From Apostichopus japonicus (taxonomy: Eukaryota; Echinodermata; Holothuroidea; Aspidochirotida; Stichopodidae): 64,000 nt of DNA. This document shows, in pieces, positions 10,850 through 22,957 of the stretch. Position numbers and translations under genes: made by a program. The notes below the pieces were generated by a model. It searched no databases and was not told the DNA's origin. It saw nothing but the letters and a program-made list of their open reading frames with translations. How positions within the stretch are numbered: the stretch's first letter is position 1; every line of letters begins with the position of its first letter. The DNA lies in assembly GCF_037975245.1 (NCBI RefSeq), contig NC_092574.1:5450713-5514712 (forward strand), in the 5' to 3' direction.

Positions 10850-12050
10850 AAAAAGGATGAATAAGTCATGCAACTGTTCTTTTATTTCTCCTGATAAATA
10901 ACATAATTATAGTGTCACAAAAGGAGACATTAGCATATGTTTATGTTTGTCATAACTTAAGGTTAAAATAAAATTCTTGGCTGTAGTTAAATAAAGTTTC
11001 TACTTTGACCAACTTGACAGTTCAACACCAAATAAATGATAGTGCATGTTTATAATATTTACATCAAAGTTAGATTATTCAATTCTGGCTGCCATATTAT
11101 TCCCTCTGTAGCTGCTAATAGGTTGGGGTTTTTTTTTTGGGGGGGGGGGGGGCGGGCGGGGTCAGCAACCATATTATTTCCACAGATTATAATGCTCAGA
11201 TTGTGTATTGCACTATTACTGCTATTTTGTTTGATTTTAATTGTAAAGCTAACAAAAAAAAGTAACAAAATCCAGGGTTTATTTGGATAAAACATACTCA
11301 ACCAAACATGGCTGAAATCAGCTGATTACTTGATTGAACTTGGGAGAGGGGAGGAGGGCGGGGGGGGAAGGCTTTTTCATGTGATTTAATAATGCTATGA
11401 AGAAATGTCTGGGGCGACCACATGTTGAGAATCCTACATACATGCTACTTATAAATATTTATAATTTGTTAGTTGATTAAACCTTGGGAGGATGTCATAG
11501 GCCTCCTTTAATGGGATCTCGGTTTGCACCTCGTAAACATGTTGACAGAATGCACAGAAGCCTGCTCTGAGCAGCAAAACAATTACAAAATCATTTTATT
11601 GCTGTTATTTGGAATACTTAGCTTAAACAACAATACCAACCACAACAATGAAAGGATCGTCTTTGTATTACTTCACATCATATTCAACCTTTTTATTTCA
11701 ACTTAAAAATACTTACTTCAGATGGAATGTTTAGAATATTTTGTTTATTTCCATATTTTTAGTTCATTTCCTTTCACAATTCACTCTTTCATACAGAAAT
11801 TCCTGTTCCTCACACGCACAACAACACAAGAACAAGCACTCCAAACGTGCAGGTCTTTTAAGGTACAAAAAAACCACACTGTGAAAGAATGAAGAGAATA
11901 GGTGTAACTGTGTGTAGGCTTTGCCTAGGTCACAGCCAGTGAACTAAAGGTCTTTGATAAGAGCCCTAGTTGTCTGGATAGGAGTACTGTTTACTGGCAA
12001 ATGAAAACTGGAAATGAAATGCAAAAACACATATATTTTAGTATTAAATC
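10850..12050. other. no gene seen
   Basis: Contains a G-run at about 11140-11155 and AT-rich unique sequence. No supported gene or named repeat. Confidence 0.45.
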
Positions 12051-12054
12051 AATT

Positions 12055-12275
12055 ACAAAATGTATGTAAGTACATATATTTTAGATCCTCCTGCAAGCAG
12101 GAACTCGCGAAGAAGCCTCATTGGCTTATCAAAGCCGCAAGCTGACCGAAGTCTGTCTCTTACATTCATATTTAACGTCCATGATTATGATTTGTCAATT
12201 GTCAACAACTCTGTAACTGGACGACATACATTAGTCTTGGAGTGACTTGAACCGGGGACCTTATGATTGCTACAC
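12055..12275 (-). mobile_element. tRNA-derived SINE, copy 1
   Basis: Read on the minus strand, a Pol III B-box-like GGTTCAAGTC lies at about 12246-12255. It is followed by a body shared with the copy at 42992-43185 and a 3' end TTCCTGCTTGCAGGAGGATC, then an ATGTATGT-like tail near 12060. The A-box half is not evident, so the 5' end is probably truncated. The same 3' end, joined to a long (ATGT)n tail, occurs at 51692-51860. Known: a tRNA-like head, unrelated body and short simple tail define SINEs. The family name is not known to me. Confidence 0.72.
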
Positions 12276-12279
12276 TTAA

Positions 12280-14080
12280 TACTTCATTTCTTATTCTCTG
12301 ATACAGGTGGTGTAATATTCATTCGAAATACTCTATTCATCTCATTTGCCAGCCAAGGGAATGCTCAATGCAACATATTCCTGTGTGAGCAATTTTGAAT
12401 ATTTGGTATTATTTTCGGTTAGGATTCATTTACATTGCACACCACCAACAGGTCAATGCCCTTACATTCCAATTTAGCCTCATTGTATATTGCAATATGA
12501 ATGCACCAGCTGCGAAGATGCCTAGATCTTAGGCCCATTATTGGAGTGAATGAAATATCCAAATGTAAGTGTATCAAGTTTGATTACTATAACAAGGAAA
12601 ACATCTATTGGATGCATGGTGATTAAATGTATTGACCTCAGTATGATTTCAACAGTGCAGGGCCTACACACTGAACACAATTGCTGAACTCAGTACATTG
12701 AAACTGCCAGTGAAAAGTATTCAATGGGTTACAGGCCACAAGAATATACATGCAATATTTCCGTAAATGTTTTGTTCAAACAGTTATTTCTTTCTTTTTT
12801 GCTTTCTTGTTGTTGTTCTAGTATGTGCACGGAATCATAAAATGGTGTCATTTAGGCTCTGGTCACTTTGCTCGGACCTTCAGTCTGGTCGGGCTATCGA
12901 TAGACCATCCATTGACCATCGGTCTCACGGACCATCGATCCGCGGAAATTCGGTCTCGCAGACCTTCGGTCTCGTGGAATTCCCCCATTCAATGACTTGT
13001 TTCAGTTTGTCCTTAGAATGATGGCTCATTGTTTGATTTAGAGGGAGACATTTGAAGCAATGAAGTATGTGACCGACATTATTAACTAATGGTGATAGGC
13101 AATATCTATGCCAGCATATATAGTCTGATATGTACCGTCATGAATGGAAAGTTCAATACATCTGTTCCTGGAGGCGTTCCATTGAATGTTTTGACAAAGG
13201 TGGGACATGCTTTGTTTTGTATGAACTATGTATGAACTTGTCATTTGCTAGATCTCTGTGAATTTTGGCCATGAATGGAGATATAACGTTGTGATTGTAC
13301 GATTATTTCCTGCACGATAGTACAAGAAAGAATCTGTTTATATCACAGAGATTAGATGTATTATAAGGATTGTTATGCTACAAGGTGGAAAGGGTACCAA
13401 TCTAACATCAACTCCGCACAGGGAGGCAATGATAGGGGACACAAGTCAAACTATATGATAAAGTGCTCATGGTACACTCAGTTACTCCAGAAGTCAAACT
13501 TAACCAAGTGTGTAAGGAATCCTGGGTTATTCCGATCAATGATAGATAGAATGATACATAACCAGGATTAGCATAAATTTAACATTTAAGCTTGGATAGT
13601 ATATCCCTCCAGTCTTCTTTTCCAGACCAAAACTCATAATTCTCATAACTCATAGTTCTCATAATCTTCAACTATGGAGTCACAACTGACAGGTCCATTC
13701 AGTCATCACTTCTTTCCCATACCCCTGTTTCTCCTTGCCATCTTCATCCTACATATTGCCAGTTGTTTGAGACAGTATGGAAATTTTATGCGAAGATAAA
13801 CCGTTAAGTAGGATATTAATCTTAAATGCATTTTATTTTTGTATTTGTTACTGTATAGGTAACATTCCATATTTGCAAAATATTTTAACAATTGGAGTGT
13901 GGGTTGAGACACGTCGCCTCCTCCCTCAATGCTCACATAAATCACATTTAAGATCTTTATAATCAATTGAAGGTATGTCACCACTCTCTAGCAATATGTT
14001 TTAGCCTGGCACATCTATTCCATTACATAATTTGTGATATTTCTAATAATGAAATGCATGATGTGTGAAAAATTGAATTT
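12280..14080. other. no gene seen
   Basis: Unique AT-rich sequence. Around 12,880-12,985 there is a degenerate run of GACCATCGGTCTC-like words (short imperfect repeats). No supported gene. Confidence 0.45.
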
Positions 14081-14211
14081 GGCAATAAATCTATGGATTA
14101 ATAGGCTCCAATGAATTACATAAAGACCATTTTTTTTCAATTCAATTTCTTTATTCCATGAGCATAAATTACAAAATTTATAAATAGGGCAATAAATCTA
14201 CGGATTAATAG
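14081..14211 (-). mobile_element. possible retroelement 3' fragment between direct repeats
   Basis: Two 24-bp direct repeats, GGCAATAAATCTAYGGATTA plus ATAG, lie at 14081-14104 and 14188-14211 and differ at one position. Between them, on the minus strand, is GGAATAAAGAAATTGAATTG followed by a run of eight to nine A. That looks like a polyadenylation signal and tail of a truncated retrocopy. About 25 bp separate the A-run from the repeat, so the tail is not directly at the junction. The retroelement reading is therefore tentative. Confidence 0.4.
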
Positions 14212-14283
14212 TGGTATAATAGTGGTATATGGTATATTTATCCATATACCATACATTGTCCTATTTAACCTCACCACTATTAA
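14204..14283. repeat. nested inverted repeat
   Basis: TTAATAGTGGT at about 14205 pairs with ACCACTATTAA at about 14273-14283. Inside, TGGTATATGG (14223-14232) pairs with CCATATACCA (14242-14251). The result is a two-part hairpin of about 80 bp. No gene. Confidence 0.7.
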
Positions 14284-14970
14284 ACACAGGTCTCTGATAG
14301 TTACATGGGAGTACCCTTGTATTATTCTTCTGTCTTATTAAGGCTATTAGGTATTTTAAGTGGGATGACTTTGTTACCTGTAGACTGTTGCATTGGACAT
14401 GACAGTCCATTGGTTTGATATCTCCACCTCTCTCTCCACCTCCCTCTCTCTCTCATAGGTGGAGCTGGACATGATGGTGAGGTTTCTAAGCTAATTACCA
14501 TCAATATTGAACAATTTGAACTTGCTTCAACAACCCTACTAATAATGTGGTCTGTGACCAGCTGAAAGTGACAGATTAGATTAACTTACAGCCTACAGAG
14601 ACTGAAATTTGACTAATTTCCCCACCTTTGAGCTGTGGGAGGTTAAGTGAATCTTTTGATGTGAAACAAATGGAGTTTTGTGTTACAAACATAGGTTTTT
14701 ATGATAAAAAACACTATTCATAAAAAAAAAAAAAATGTTTAATTTGAGACAGAATAGTGTCAGTCAGGAGATTTATGTCAAAGGTAGGAAATTAGGGGTG
14801 ATGTGAGTCGTTAAGACAGTTGTAATTGTAGGAGCAGAATTAGCCTCCGCCTCCCAGATGCCGATATTAAAGAGATTGCGGTCCAAAGAAACTTCCTGCA
14901 CCCAAATAATGTCTGTAAACTAAAGGATACTACAGAGGTACTTACAATGCAAAACTCTGCAAAGCAATCG

Positions 14971-15194
14971 AGATATGTCCATCGTTGTATCGTTTGTATA
15001 CTGTGCTGTGGGTATATTGACCGCAGATGTATGTGCTGACTGTACACTAATGTCTAATTACCGACGGTAGCAAGCTGTGTGTGTATTTTCTGGGATCGAA
15101 GGTGGTGTTTAACACTTCTGTTACACCTCTTCGAAACTAGGTCAAATTACCGGCAATAGACGTTTCTTTTTGCGCGAGTATTCACACCCTTTAA
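14971..15194 (+). repeat. dispersed repeat, copy 1 (partner at 36956)
   Basis: A block of about 220 bp that recurs in the same orientation at 36956-37172. Shared words include GTACACTA-TGTCTAATTACCG, TTTTCTGGGATCGA, AACACTTCTGTTACACCTC and GAAACTAGGTCA-ATTACCGG. Differences are scattered single bases and short indels. No coding frame is conserved. Type unknown. Confidence 0.88.
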
Positions 15195-16960
15195 TGTGAC
15201 AATTTTGATAACCTTAGGACAGTTTCTTGTAAAACCAATTCTATTATAGAAAAAAAAACAAAGTATTCAAATGAAGAACAAGATGAAAATTGTAGGTGTT
15301 ATGGGAGACTTTTGTTGATGTCATTGTAAAAGATTTTTACAAAAGCCTTCAAAGGGTACTTGCATGGGGAGGAAAGTTTTGTATTAGAGGAAGAGTTTTA
15401 TGTAGCTGCTCTTTTGATAGTCGTTAATAATTAATAATTTATCACAGCCAAGTCTTGTCAATGAGGATTGCTGGTTTATGCCGCCTTTGAAAGTTACCTA
15501 GACAAAAATATCAATAGTTGGTTATAGCCATCGATCATCATCTGTTTTCTGCAGGGAAAGCAATGATAGCGATTAAATTCTTGATACTATAGTGGCCTTA
15601 GGTAGTGAGGTTGGCTTAGACATGTAGCAGATGCCAGAGAAGAATGTTCAAAGTGTTTGTTACAAATGGGACAGAGCTAGGTTGATATTTTGCAGTGACA
15701 TACGGAATTATTCATAGCCCTTAAATTGATTCTCAGTAGATGGTTGAAAGAAGCTACGGTAATGTGAGCCGATAAAAGAAGATGCATCTCGGTAAAACAC
15801 TGGGACTCTAGCAGAGGATAACATTCAAAGCAAAATGTAATGTAAGTAAGCTGATCAAGATGGGCTCTGTATGGGTAATGTCTGGTAAAATTGTAAGGAG
15901 GCATGGCACAAAACTAACTGGGATTGTTAAGAGCCTGGCATATAATGGGATAACGCTCACACAATACAGGTATCAGTGGTGTATGAAACACAGTCACGCA
16001 CTTGGAGAGATTTCTTTGATCTAGTAATCATAATGAGCTTTGTTTCTAGGTCAAATTGTTTTTCGGTTTAAGTTCAAAGTGGCTGATGACCTGAAACAAG
16101 GGTTTAAGGTGTATTTGTATCTCACAAAGAAATTAACAGAATGCAACCAAGGTCAGACTTTCATTGTAGTTAATAGTTGTTATAACAAAGCATCAAAGAG
16201 ATATGGAATTTTCTTTGATCTTTTGTTGTATTGTCACAAAAATAGACAAACTGTACCAACCATCCTTGCAAATCTGTAAACAGCTGGCCAAATTACTGCA
16301 ACAATAAATTGTTATTTGCCATGCATCTAGTTTAATATAATTATCAATATGGCTCCTGTGATATTGACAAGTTTGAATAGCTTTGAAGATCAACCATGAA
16401 GTGAAATTCATTTTCATAGTTGATGACCTAAACCTTCAATAATAATAAATATTAAAATAATAATAAAAATTTTCGTAAGGAAGACTATTTTCCCGCTTTT
16501 CTTTTTTTTCTTTTTTTTTGTGCTGTATTACATCTACTGTAACTGACCAATCACAGCCCAGTTTATACTATGTACGATATGACAAAGAAATCTCCGTTCA
16601 CACTACAAGCTATTAAATTGATGCGACAGTTGTTTCGTCGATGAAGTATTAAGACTTTGGCGGGAAAGTTTGTTGTAGCCTCTTTAGCAACCAGTAATCA
16701 CGTCGCAAAGTATAAAGGCCTCTACTTCGTCAGCCAACACGATAAGGGATCAAGTAGTCAATGGCATATGGTGTGGTGATCACCTAGGATGCATGAAGTG
16801 AACTAGCTTGTTTCACTTGGCACGAAAGAAGGGCCAAACACATCCAGTTTGTTGAAGAAAAGTAAAGAAACCGTATGTATACCACAGACTGCAACAATGT
16901 TACCTTGATATAGGCATATATTGGAATGAAGTTTGTGGCTTCATAGCATTCTGATTGCAC
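15195..16960. other. no gene seen
   Basis: AT-rich unique sequence. Open frames at 15677-15904 (minus) and 16040-16279 (plus) have no supporting signals. Confidence 0.45.
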
Positions 16961-16967
16961 ATTTCAG

Positions 16968-17432
16968 CAGTGGCGGAGCTAGGGGTATTGGTTAGAGGGG
17001 GCGAGAATGGTCTGTATGGGCGCTTTCGACAATATTTAAGCGGAGCGCCAGCACAGGTTGGCGCGGAGCGTACAGAATTTTTTCAAGTCAAGATACTCCT
17101 TAGATCGCCGGAAATGACCCTTTCCGGGCCTTGCTCATTTGCAGATAAACGAAGAATAAATAGGTGTCATCGCCATTTGTGACAACTCTGAAGTTTATAC
17201 GCGTGTTGAAAGTGCATGCGCTTCATCACAAGACCGCTGTTAGAGCATTTTGTCAGAAAATTACACCAACAAAATGTGACAAATGTCAATAAGTAGATGA
17301 GAGTGCAATAATAAAGTCAATAATCGCTAATAAGTTAAAAATGGTAAAAAGGTGAAAACGGCTCCAGCAGTCCATTTGAGTCCGTCAGGGGGGGCATCTG
17401 CCCCCCCTGACTTAATGGACGCTCCGCCACTG
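16968..17432. mobile_element. hAT-like MITE, inverted relative of the 4417-4803 element
   Basis: Starts CAGTGGCGGAGCTAGGGG and ends, on the minus strand, CAGTGGCGGAGCGTCC: an inverted repeat of 12 bp. It aligns along its whole length with the reverse complement of 4417-4803, but carries about 78 bp absent there (around 17180-17262). That gap is bounded by short TGTCA-type microhomology. The GCGCCA-loop-TGGCGC hairpin (17046-17065) and the G-run/C-run stem near 17385-17410 are conserved. No target duplication flanks this copy. Confidence 0.78.
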
Positions 17433-17768
17433 CCCCCTCCACCCCCATCTGACTAAGCCACTGACCGGTACTCATCAATTTTACATCTAAAATGACCTTC
17501 AGAACGTTCTAAAAAATACCTGCTAAAAGAAGACAAGCATATCTTTCCAGCTAATCATGTATTGTCAGTGAAACATGTGGGTCCCAAAACTGCAACAGAA
17601 TTGCTGTTCAGTCAGGTCAGATATAATTATACCTCCATGCATGCAGGGATCAGCCTGATTTGACAGGGTAAAAGGTGACAAGCCCCCAAGATGACAGGAC
17701 AGTCCCAACTGGGTGAAGAATCAGAACTGTCATTTGACCATGACCATAACAAGGTGATGAACACACAT
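17433..17768. repeat. inverted copy of the 4081-4416 segment
   Basis: Reverse complement of the sequence left of the inner MITE at 4417. It includes the first about 30 bp of the outer MITE (CAGTGGCTTAGTC) and its host flank with the GTACCGGT half-duplication. Homology ends at ACACACAT (17761-17768). Together with 16968-17432 it forms one 800-bp block duplicated in inverted orientation. Confidence 0.85.
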
Positions 17769-18384
17769 GGTCAGTTGCCAAACCAAGTGACCTTTACTAT
17801 TATGTGGAAAATCAAGGATGAAAGCTCATAGGTGGATGACATAACTCTCTCTCTCGGGTAAATTGATGCTTTTACTGCTACAGTCAATCCTAAGGGCTAT
17901 TCTTACCTTAGCCAAGCTTATAACCTGTGGTGATCACACCACATCCCTGAGGTTGTCCTATTACTGTAGTAAGAGTACTAACTGCCACTATGCACTTCCA
18001 TGGCAACAAGGTGAAAAGTATGGTACCTTAAATCCTAGTCTTGCAAGTTTCTGTTTATTTGGCTTCTTAAAGGCGATATCGCTCGTAGACTTTTTTTAGA
18101 GGGCGCTGGCATTTTCGAGGTTTCAGCGAGGTTTAATGGGACCCCGAAAACTCACGTGACCTCGGTGGCAAATTTAGATCAGTGAATAGCACAGGCAAGC
18201 GTATGCGTAACAAGCCCGTACCCATGCACACATAATGTTATAACACAGCATTTCAGATTATTGTGCTGTTTACCGCAAAGGATTTTCGTACGCGATAGTT
18301 TGTTGTTTGTGTGCCTTTTGAGTAAAGAATACTGTACGATTTTCGTACAAATACATTCGATTAGACTAGAGTATAGTGACAATC
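17769..18384 (+). other. upstream region of the 18385 gene model
   Basis: No recognised repeat. No TATA box is obvious. The stretch should contain the 5' untranslated region and promoter of the gene starting at 18385, if that model is right. Confidence 0.4.
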
Positions 18385-21300
18385 ATGGAAAAGGGATCAG
18401 GGCAAGGAGAATCGGGCGAAAGAAAACGACCTTATCCTGGAACTAGCGTAGGTTCAAGTGGAGGAAAGCCATTGTTGCATGGACCTGACAAAAACAGCAG
18501 TGCAAAGGAACAACAGCGACGAAGAGATGCCACGAAGATCTATCTTCTACGTTCCTACGTAAACTGGCAAATGGAGAAAGAGCTCTACAAACATGTCCAC
18601 GATTTGACTTCTGTTAGCAACGCAGATTTCGCAGAACATTTGCTTCAGGATCACACAAAAAGGTAATGATTTGCTAAGCTAGGCTAAAACTGTATAGGGT
18701 AATACTAGTAGGTTTCAGTTGTTTTCCGCATACGTTACTTTCCGCTGATTACTTTCCGCTGAAAAAATTCTTCTGCGGAAAACACCTTTTTTTCACCTTC
18801 CTGTATACTATATTTTCCGCATATTTTAGGATACCAAATTCAGGCAGGATGATTAAAATAACATGAGAAAGTATCAAAGAACGTCGATAAAGGATGGTTA
18901 GACTGAGTTCATGTCAGAAAAGTTAAGCTGCTTATAATACAGAGGCTTGGGGGTGTGTAATTAGGGATTATTGAAGAAGTATGTGGTGGTCGGCCGATAA
19001 AAGGGCAAAGGGACACCCGCGTTATGAAGGATTGACTATCTAATAAAGTATTAAAACTGCGGTCGGCGTAATGATAGTTTTAAAAAAAAGTTGTAAAAGG
19101 CGCTATCTTTGATTTTCGCTGGAAATGGTTGTATAAGTAAGGGCTGTTTTAATAGTCGAACACGCATTTTGCACCACCTTTCTTACGAGTTACATCTAAA
19201 ATCATGGCCGATTTATCCTGTTACAGTTAAATCCTATCTTCTCCACCTTCCTAACTCATTCCACGTGCCTAATCAATTCAGTAAGTTATTCTGTCCCTCC
19301 AAAAAAAAAAACGTTACTTTCCGCTGAAAAAAACGTTGTTTTCCGCTGACAAATTTGTTTGCGGAAAACACCGTTTTGTTTCAGCGGAAAGTAACGTGTG
19401 CGGAAAACAACGGTACCCATACTAGTACATAGTAGTACTACAGGGTATTGTCCTAGGTAACTGTCAGTATTGCGATGTACAGAAAACTGCAAAGTTCGGA
19501 CACCCCTAAGAAATACACAATTTCACCATGATAACCTACAAGCGAAAGCCAATATCACTAAAAACTAGGAAGCTACAGTTATTTCCTCTCCAAAATGACC
19601 CGTGCGCAAGTATGTACGTACATATCTGTCAATAAAATGAAGATAGTTTTTGGGGTATTTTAAGGCTTAGGTGTTCGAACTTTGCAGTGTCTATGCTATT
19701 GTATTTGTAACATACATGATTTGATGAGCCTAGGCTTTGTAACTAGGCCTATCATTCATTATTTTTCCAATGGACCTAGCGTATGCTAACCTTATCATAC
19801 TTATCCTAGCACAAAATAGCAGTAAGTTGTATTACTGAGTCATCATCATCACTGTTTGTGAATGCTTGTCATGAGGATACTGTATAGGCCGTGGCTATTC
19901 TTACGACTACTAGTCGTAACAATTATTTATAAACTATTCTTACGACAAAGGCAAATTCAAGTGCAGTAAAGTAAATAAAGCAACTGCGCATGTAGTAGGG
20001 GTAACCCTAACCCTAAACATAACCCTAAACCTCAATCCTAACCCTAACCGGAAGTTATTGTTACTCCTCGTCGTAAAATTAGTACTCCTAATCATAAAAA
20101 TAGCAACTGCCCATGCGTAGTCGGAAATTATTCTTACAACTAGTCGTAAGAATAGCCACTTTGTACTGTATACAGTTAAAAATTAAAATATCCTTCCTAA
20201 AGAAGACTGACAGGGACTGGGGGTCTTTAGTTTCACTCCTCATATTTATGCCATGGAAAGCTGGGCCTTCTCATCACCAAAAAGTAAACTGTTTTTTTGC
20301 CTCAACAAATTGATGGAAATATATTTTCTAACCACTAGGCCTAGGTGATCTGTTCATCCCCACCCCTCCAGGTTCTAAATTGTTATCAGCTGTCCTTGTT
20401 TGAGGAATAATTCTTGTGAATGAGCATTTGAAAGAAAAGCCTCACCTATGCCCAGTCATAATTAACTAGGCATATAACATAGGACTAAGGCCTATAGTAT
20501 TAGTAATAAGTATCTGAATTTAGTGTTCATAGTAACTGTATTCCCTAATTTTGTAATATACACCAGTGAGGAAGGCCTACTGTGCTGTACAAGTACAACC
20601 ACATGAACCTGCAATTTTTCCTATAAAAATAATGCATCTACTATACATAAATAATTTAGAATCACTACTAACTGATTCACATGTTTTCACACCGCTGCGT
20701 ATGCAACTAGACCTTATGTTTTTCTAAGGTCAGCCACAGCCAGCATATATGCAATCAAGTTTTAATGGTTCATGTGGGCAACAGGGTGTTATACTGTTAT
20801 CTACTGACTGTCTGTCCAATATTCCAGCAATCATGTGTACATTTCTGTGTTTGGGATTTTTGAAGGAACCCAACTGCTATGCAAGAAATTAGGTAAATTA
20901 GCCTCACAAATTGAGGGACCATATTAGTACATATAGCTATACCTTTATAAACCTTTATATAGCCATGCCTGGAGGTAAGAAAGTACCAGTTTTTTTTGTG
21001 TAGGCCTGATGCTCATACTTTATGATGCTGTGCTAAGTTATCATATTTTTTATATATAGTCAGTACTATGCTTGTTTTTGTTCAGCTTCTTGTGAATGAT
21101 CTGATGTTTAGTGTTCAAAAATTATAATATCTATTAAATTTGGTGGCCGAAACTATCTCTTGTGGAGAGTAATCTAGCGTTAAATTAATGGTAGTCTGAA
21201 ATCAAGCTATTCATGTAAACAGGAATTTTTCACAATGGTGTCATGGAGTAAGCTAGCATCTCAATTCTCACTCATGAAACCAACTGCTCACATAAACAGG

Positions 21301-22957
21301 AAGTTTACACAGTAGGTAAATAATGAGTGTACATCAAACTTTGATCAAAAGACTGGACATCTTTTAGCGATATGAAACCAATCAGTTCACTAAGACAGGA
21401 AGTTTACATAGTAAATTTTACATTGACATGTGAGCTCAAGTTGTTGGGCAAGCAGTTGGGCAACACAAAATTATCCTTACAATTCTTGAAAGGTACCGCG
21501 GTTTATGGATATGTTGAAGAAGAGTATGAAAGAATATCTCATCCTTGTCTGGGTTTAAATCAATGTGGGTTAACAATATGTTATTATTGAAATCTGCCTA
21601 AGTGTTTGTTTGTTACTTTTCTCTTTCATATTTTTTCTTGGGTAGGTATGATAAAAACATGTATGTTTGTAATGATTTGGTCATTACCAGATTCATTACG
21701 CATACAATTAAGCTTGGGGTGTACAGTAAAATTACTATTTCAGTTATATGATTTACAGACAATTTTTTTTGTTTCATTGTATAGGTTTCAAATGCATCTT
21801 TTCCGGAAAGATGCTGAAAGTCAAACAGAGGCATTCTCAGCAGCTGTCACCACAGAAAGATCAGTTGACACTCAGAAAGGAGAAGGTAAATTTATATGTT
21901 TATCCTTGCATGAATTACAGACTGGAAGAGCAGTGCTAATCTTATCTGATCTGGTGTGATCAGAAAAATAATACAATTTCATTCTCATTAAATTCCAAAA
22001 GAAAAGAAAAAGATGGTAGCATATTGCTCATCCACTAAAAAGCATACATGTGTATGAGAATTTATAAAAGTAAGTGGGCCTGATATTATCAGGATCTTCT
22101 TTAGAGGCAAACTGACTAGTAACAGTAAATTAAAGAGACACTATAGAGCCTGGAACAGAGAGGACATGGTGAACACAGAGAAAGAAGTTAATGGTGTATT
22201 GAACAAAAGGAGTCAGTGAAAGCAGAGGTATTTAGATAAACTGTGGAGTACAAAGCGAGGATTAAGTAAGGAGAGAGGGCAAATAAACTATAGCAGAATA
22301 CAGAGATGGAGCAGGATAAAGTTAGTCATGTCCTTCCTGTATATTGAGCCCATTCAGTTGAATGGTGCTAGGGCACTCCGTCCACTCTCTCTATCTCTGC
22401 CGTGGTGTACTGTGTCTGAGATGGTTAGTCTACGAAGTTAGTTACCTGTTGGGACATGTCTTTAATGGTATGATTGGGGAGCTGAAAGTGTTCCCCTACT
22501 GGAGTCTCCATTTTCATGGTATTGACTTGTGACTAGAACTGCTTCTTGAGGGTGGTCTTGGTTTCACCAACATACTTGTAACTTCAATGTCCTCTAAACT
22601 CAATGACACCATTTAAATTGAAATATCAGTTTCCAGTGCTGCATAAGTGTGATAAGTTCTAAACAAAAGGTACTGTATATTTTTAGTCATAGCCATAGAA
22701 GCTATAGCAGGATACTTGCAATCTAGTAACTATTGTTTTATGTAATCTCTACAGATACTCCTGATCCAGTTACTTCAACACCTCTCAAGAAGCCATCTGC
22801 CAATGTTCTGTCCAATGTCACCAGTAGGATTAGATATGGAGCAGCATGGGAGAAAAATCTCAGACTATACGAATACACATTGCCACATTTACATGATCCT
22901 GAACAAAAGAGATCATACATATGGCAGGGGCAAGCACTTTTCCCAGACTTTTGTTGA
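18385..22957 (+). CDS. three-exon gene, 193-aa protein of unknown function
   Basis: Exons 18385-18662, 21785-21885 and 22755-22957 (582 bp). Each junction has GT/AG and the phases match (2, then 1). They splice AAAAG|GTAATG to TATAG|GTTTC, then AGAAG|GTAAAT to TACAG|ATACT. The ATG sits in CAATCATGG. The product has a charged N-terminus rich in Gly/Ser (residues 1-45). A helical block at 48-93 has a spaced Tyr/Trp and the NADFAEHLL segment, which reminds me of a short module found near the start of many uncharacterised invertebrate proteins with C-terminal expansions. Residues 103-150 are Ser/Thr-rich, and the C-terminus (151-193) is aromatic. No catalytic motif is visible. Intron 1 (3.1 kb) hosts two inverted-repeat elements. 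The antisense strand of exon 3 is also open (22860-23042). The structure is well supported by phase, but the function is not. Confidence 0.6.
18711..19418. mobile_element. Mutator-like MITE with 9-bp target duplication
   Basis: Flanked by ATACTAGTA at 18702-18710 and 19419-19427. Ends are inverted: left GGTTTCAGTTGTTTTCCGCA, right (minus strand) GGGTACCGTTGTTTTCCGCA, both continuing into ACGTTACTTTCCGCTGA. Many extra copies of TTTCCGC/GCGGAAA lie near each end, giving internally repetitive arms. About 500 bp of unrelated interior carries no transposase. Known: a 9-bp duplication with G-starting ends is characteristic of MULEs. It lies inside intron 1 of the 18385 gene. Confidence 0.75.
19891..20160. 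mobile_element. inverted-repeat element with telomere-like core
   Basis: Left end GTGGCTATTCTTACGACTA at 19891 is repeated as AGTGGCTATTCTTACGACTA on the minus strand ending at 20160. The arms also contain TAGTCGTAA words. The centre (about 19998-20048) holds CCCTAA-type repeats: AACCCTAACCCTAAAC, then degenerate copies. TACTGTATA occurs outside both ends, but a few bases away, so a target duplication is not firm. It lies in intron 1 of the 18385 gene. Superfamily unknown. Confidence 0.65.

Noticed and set aside
12240-12275. A genuine tRNA gene
   Set aside because: Only a B-box-like half is present; no cloverleaf can be formed, and the sequence is shared with other SINE copies.
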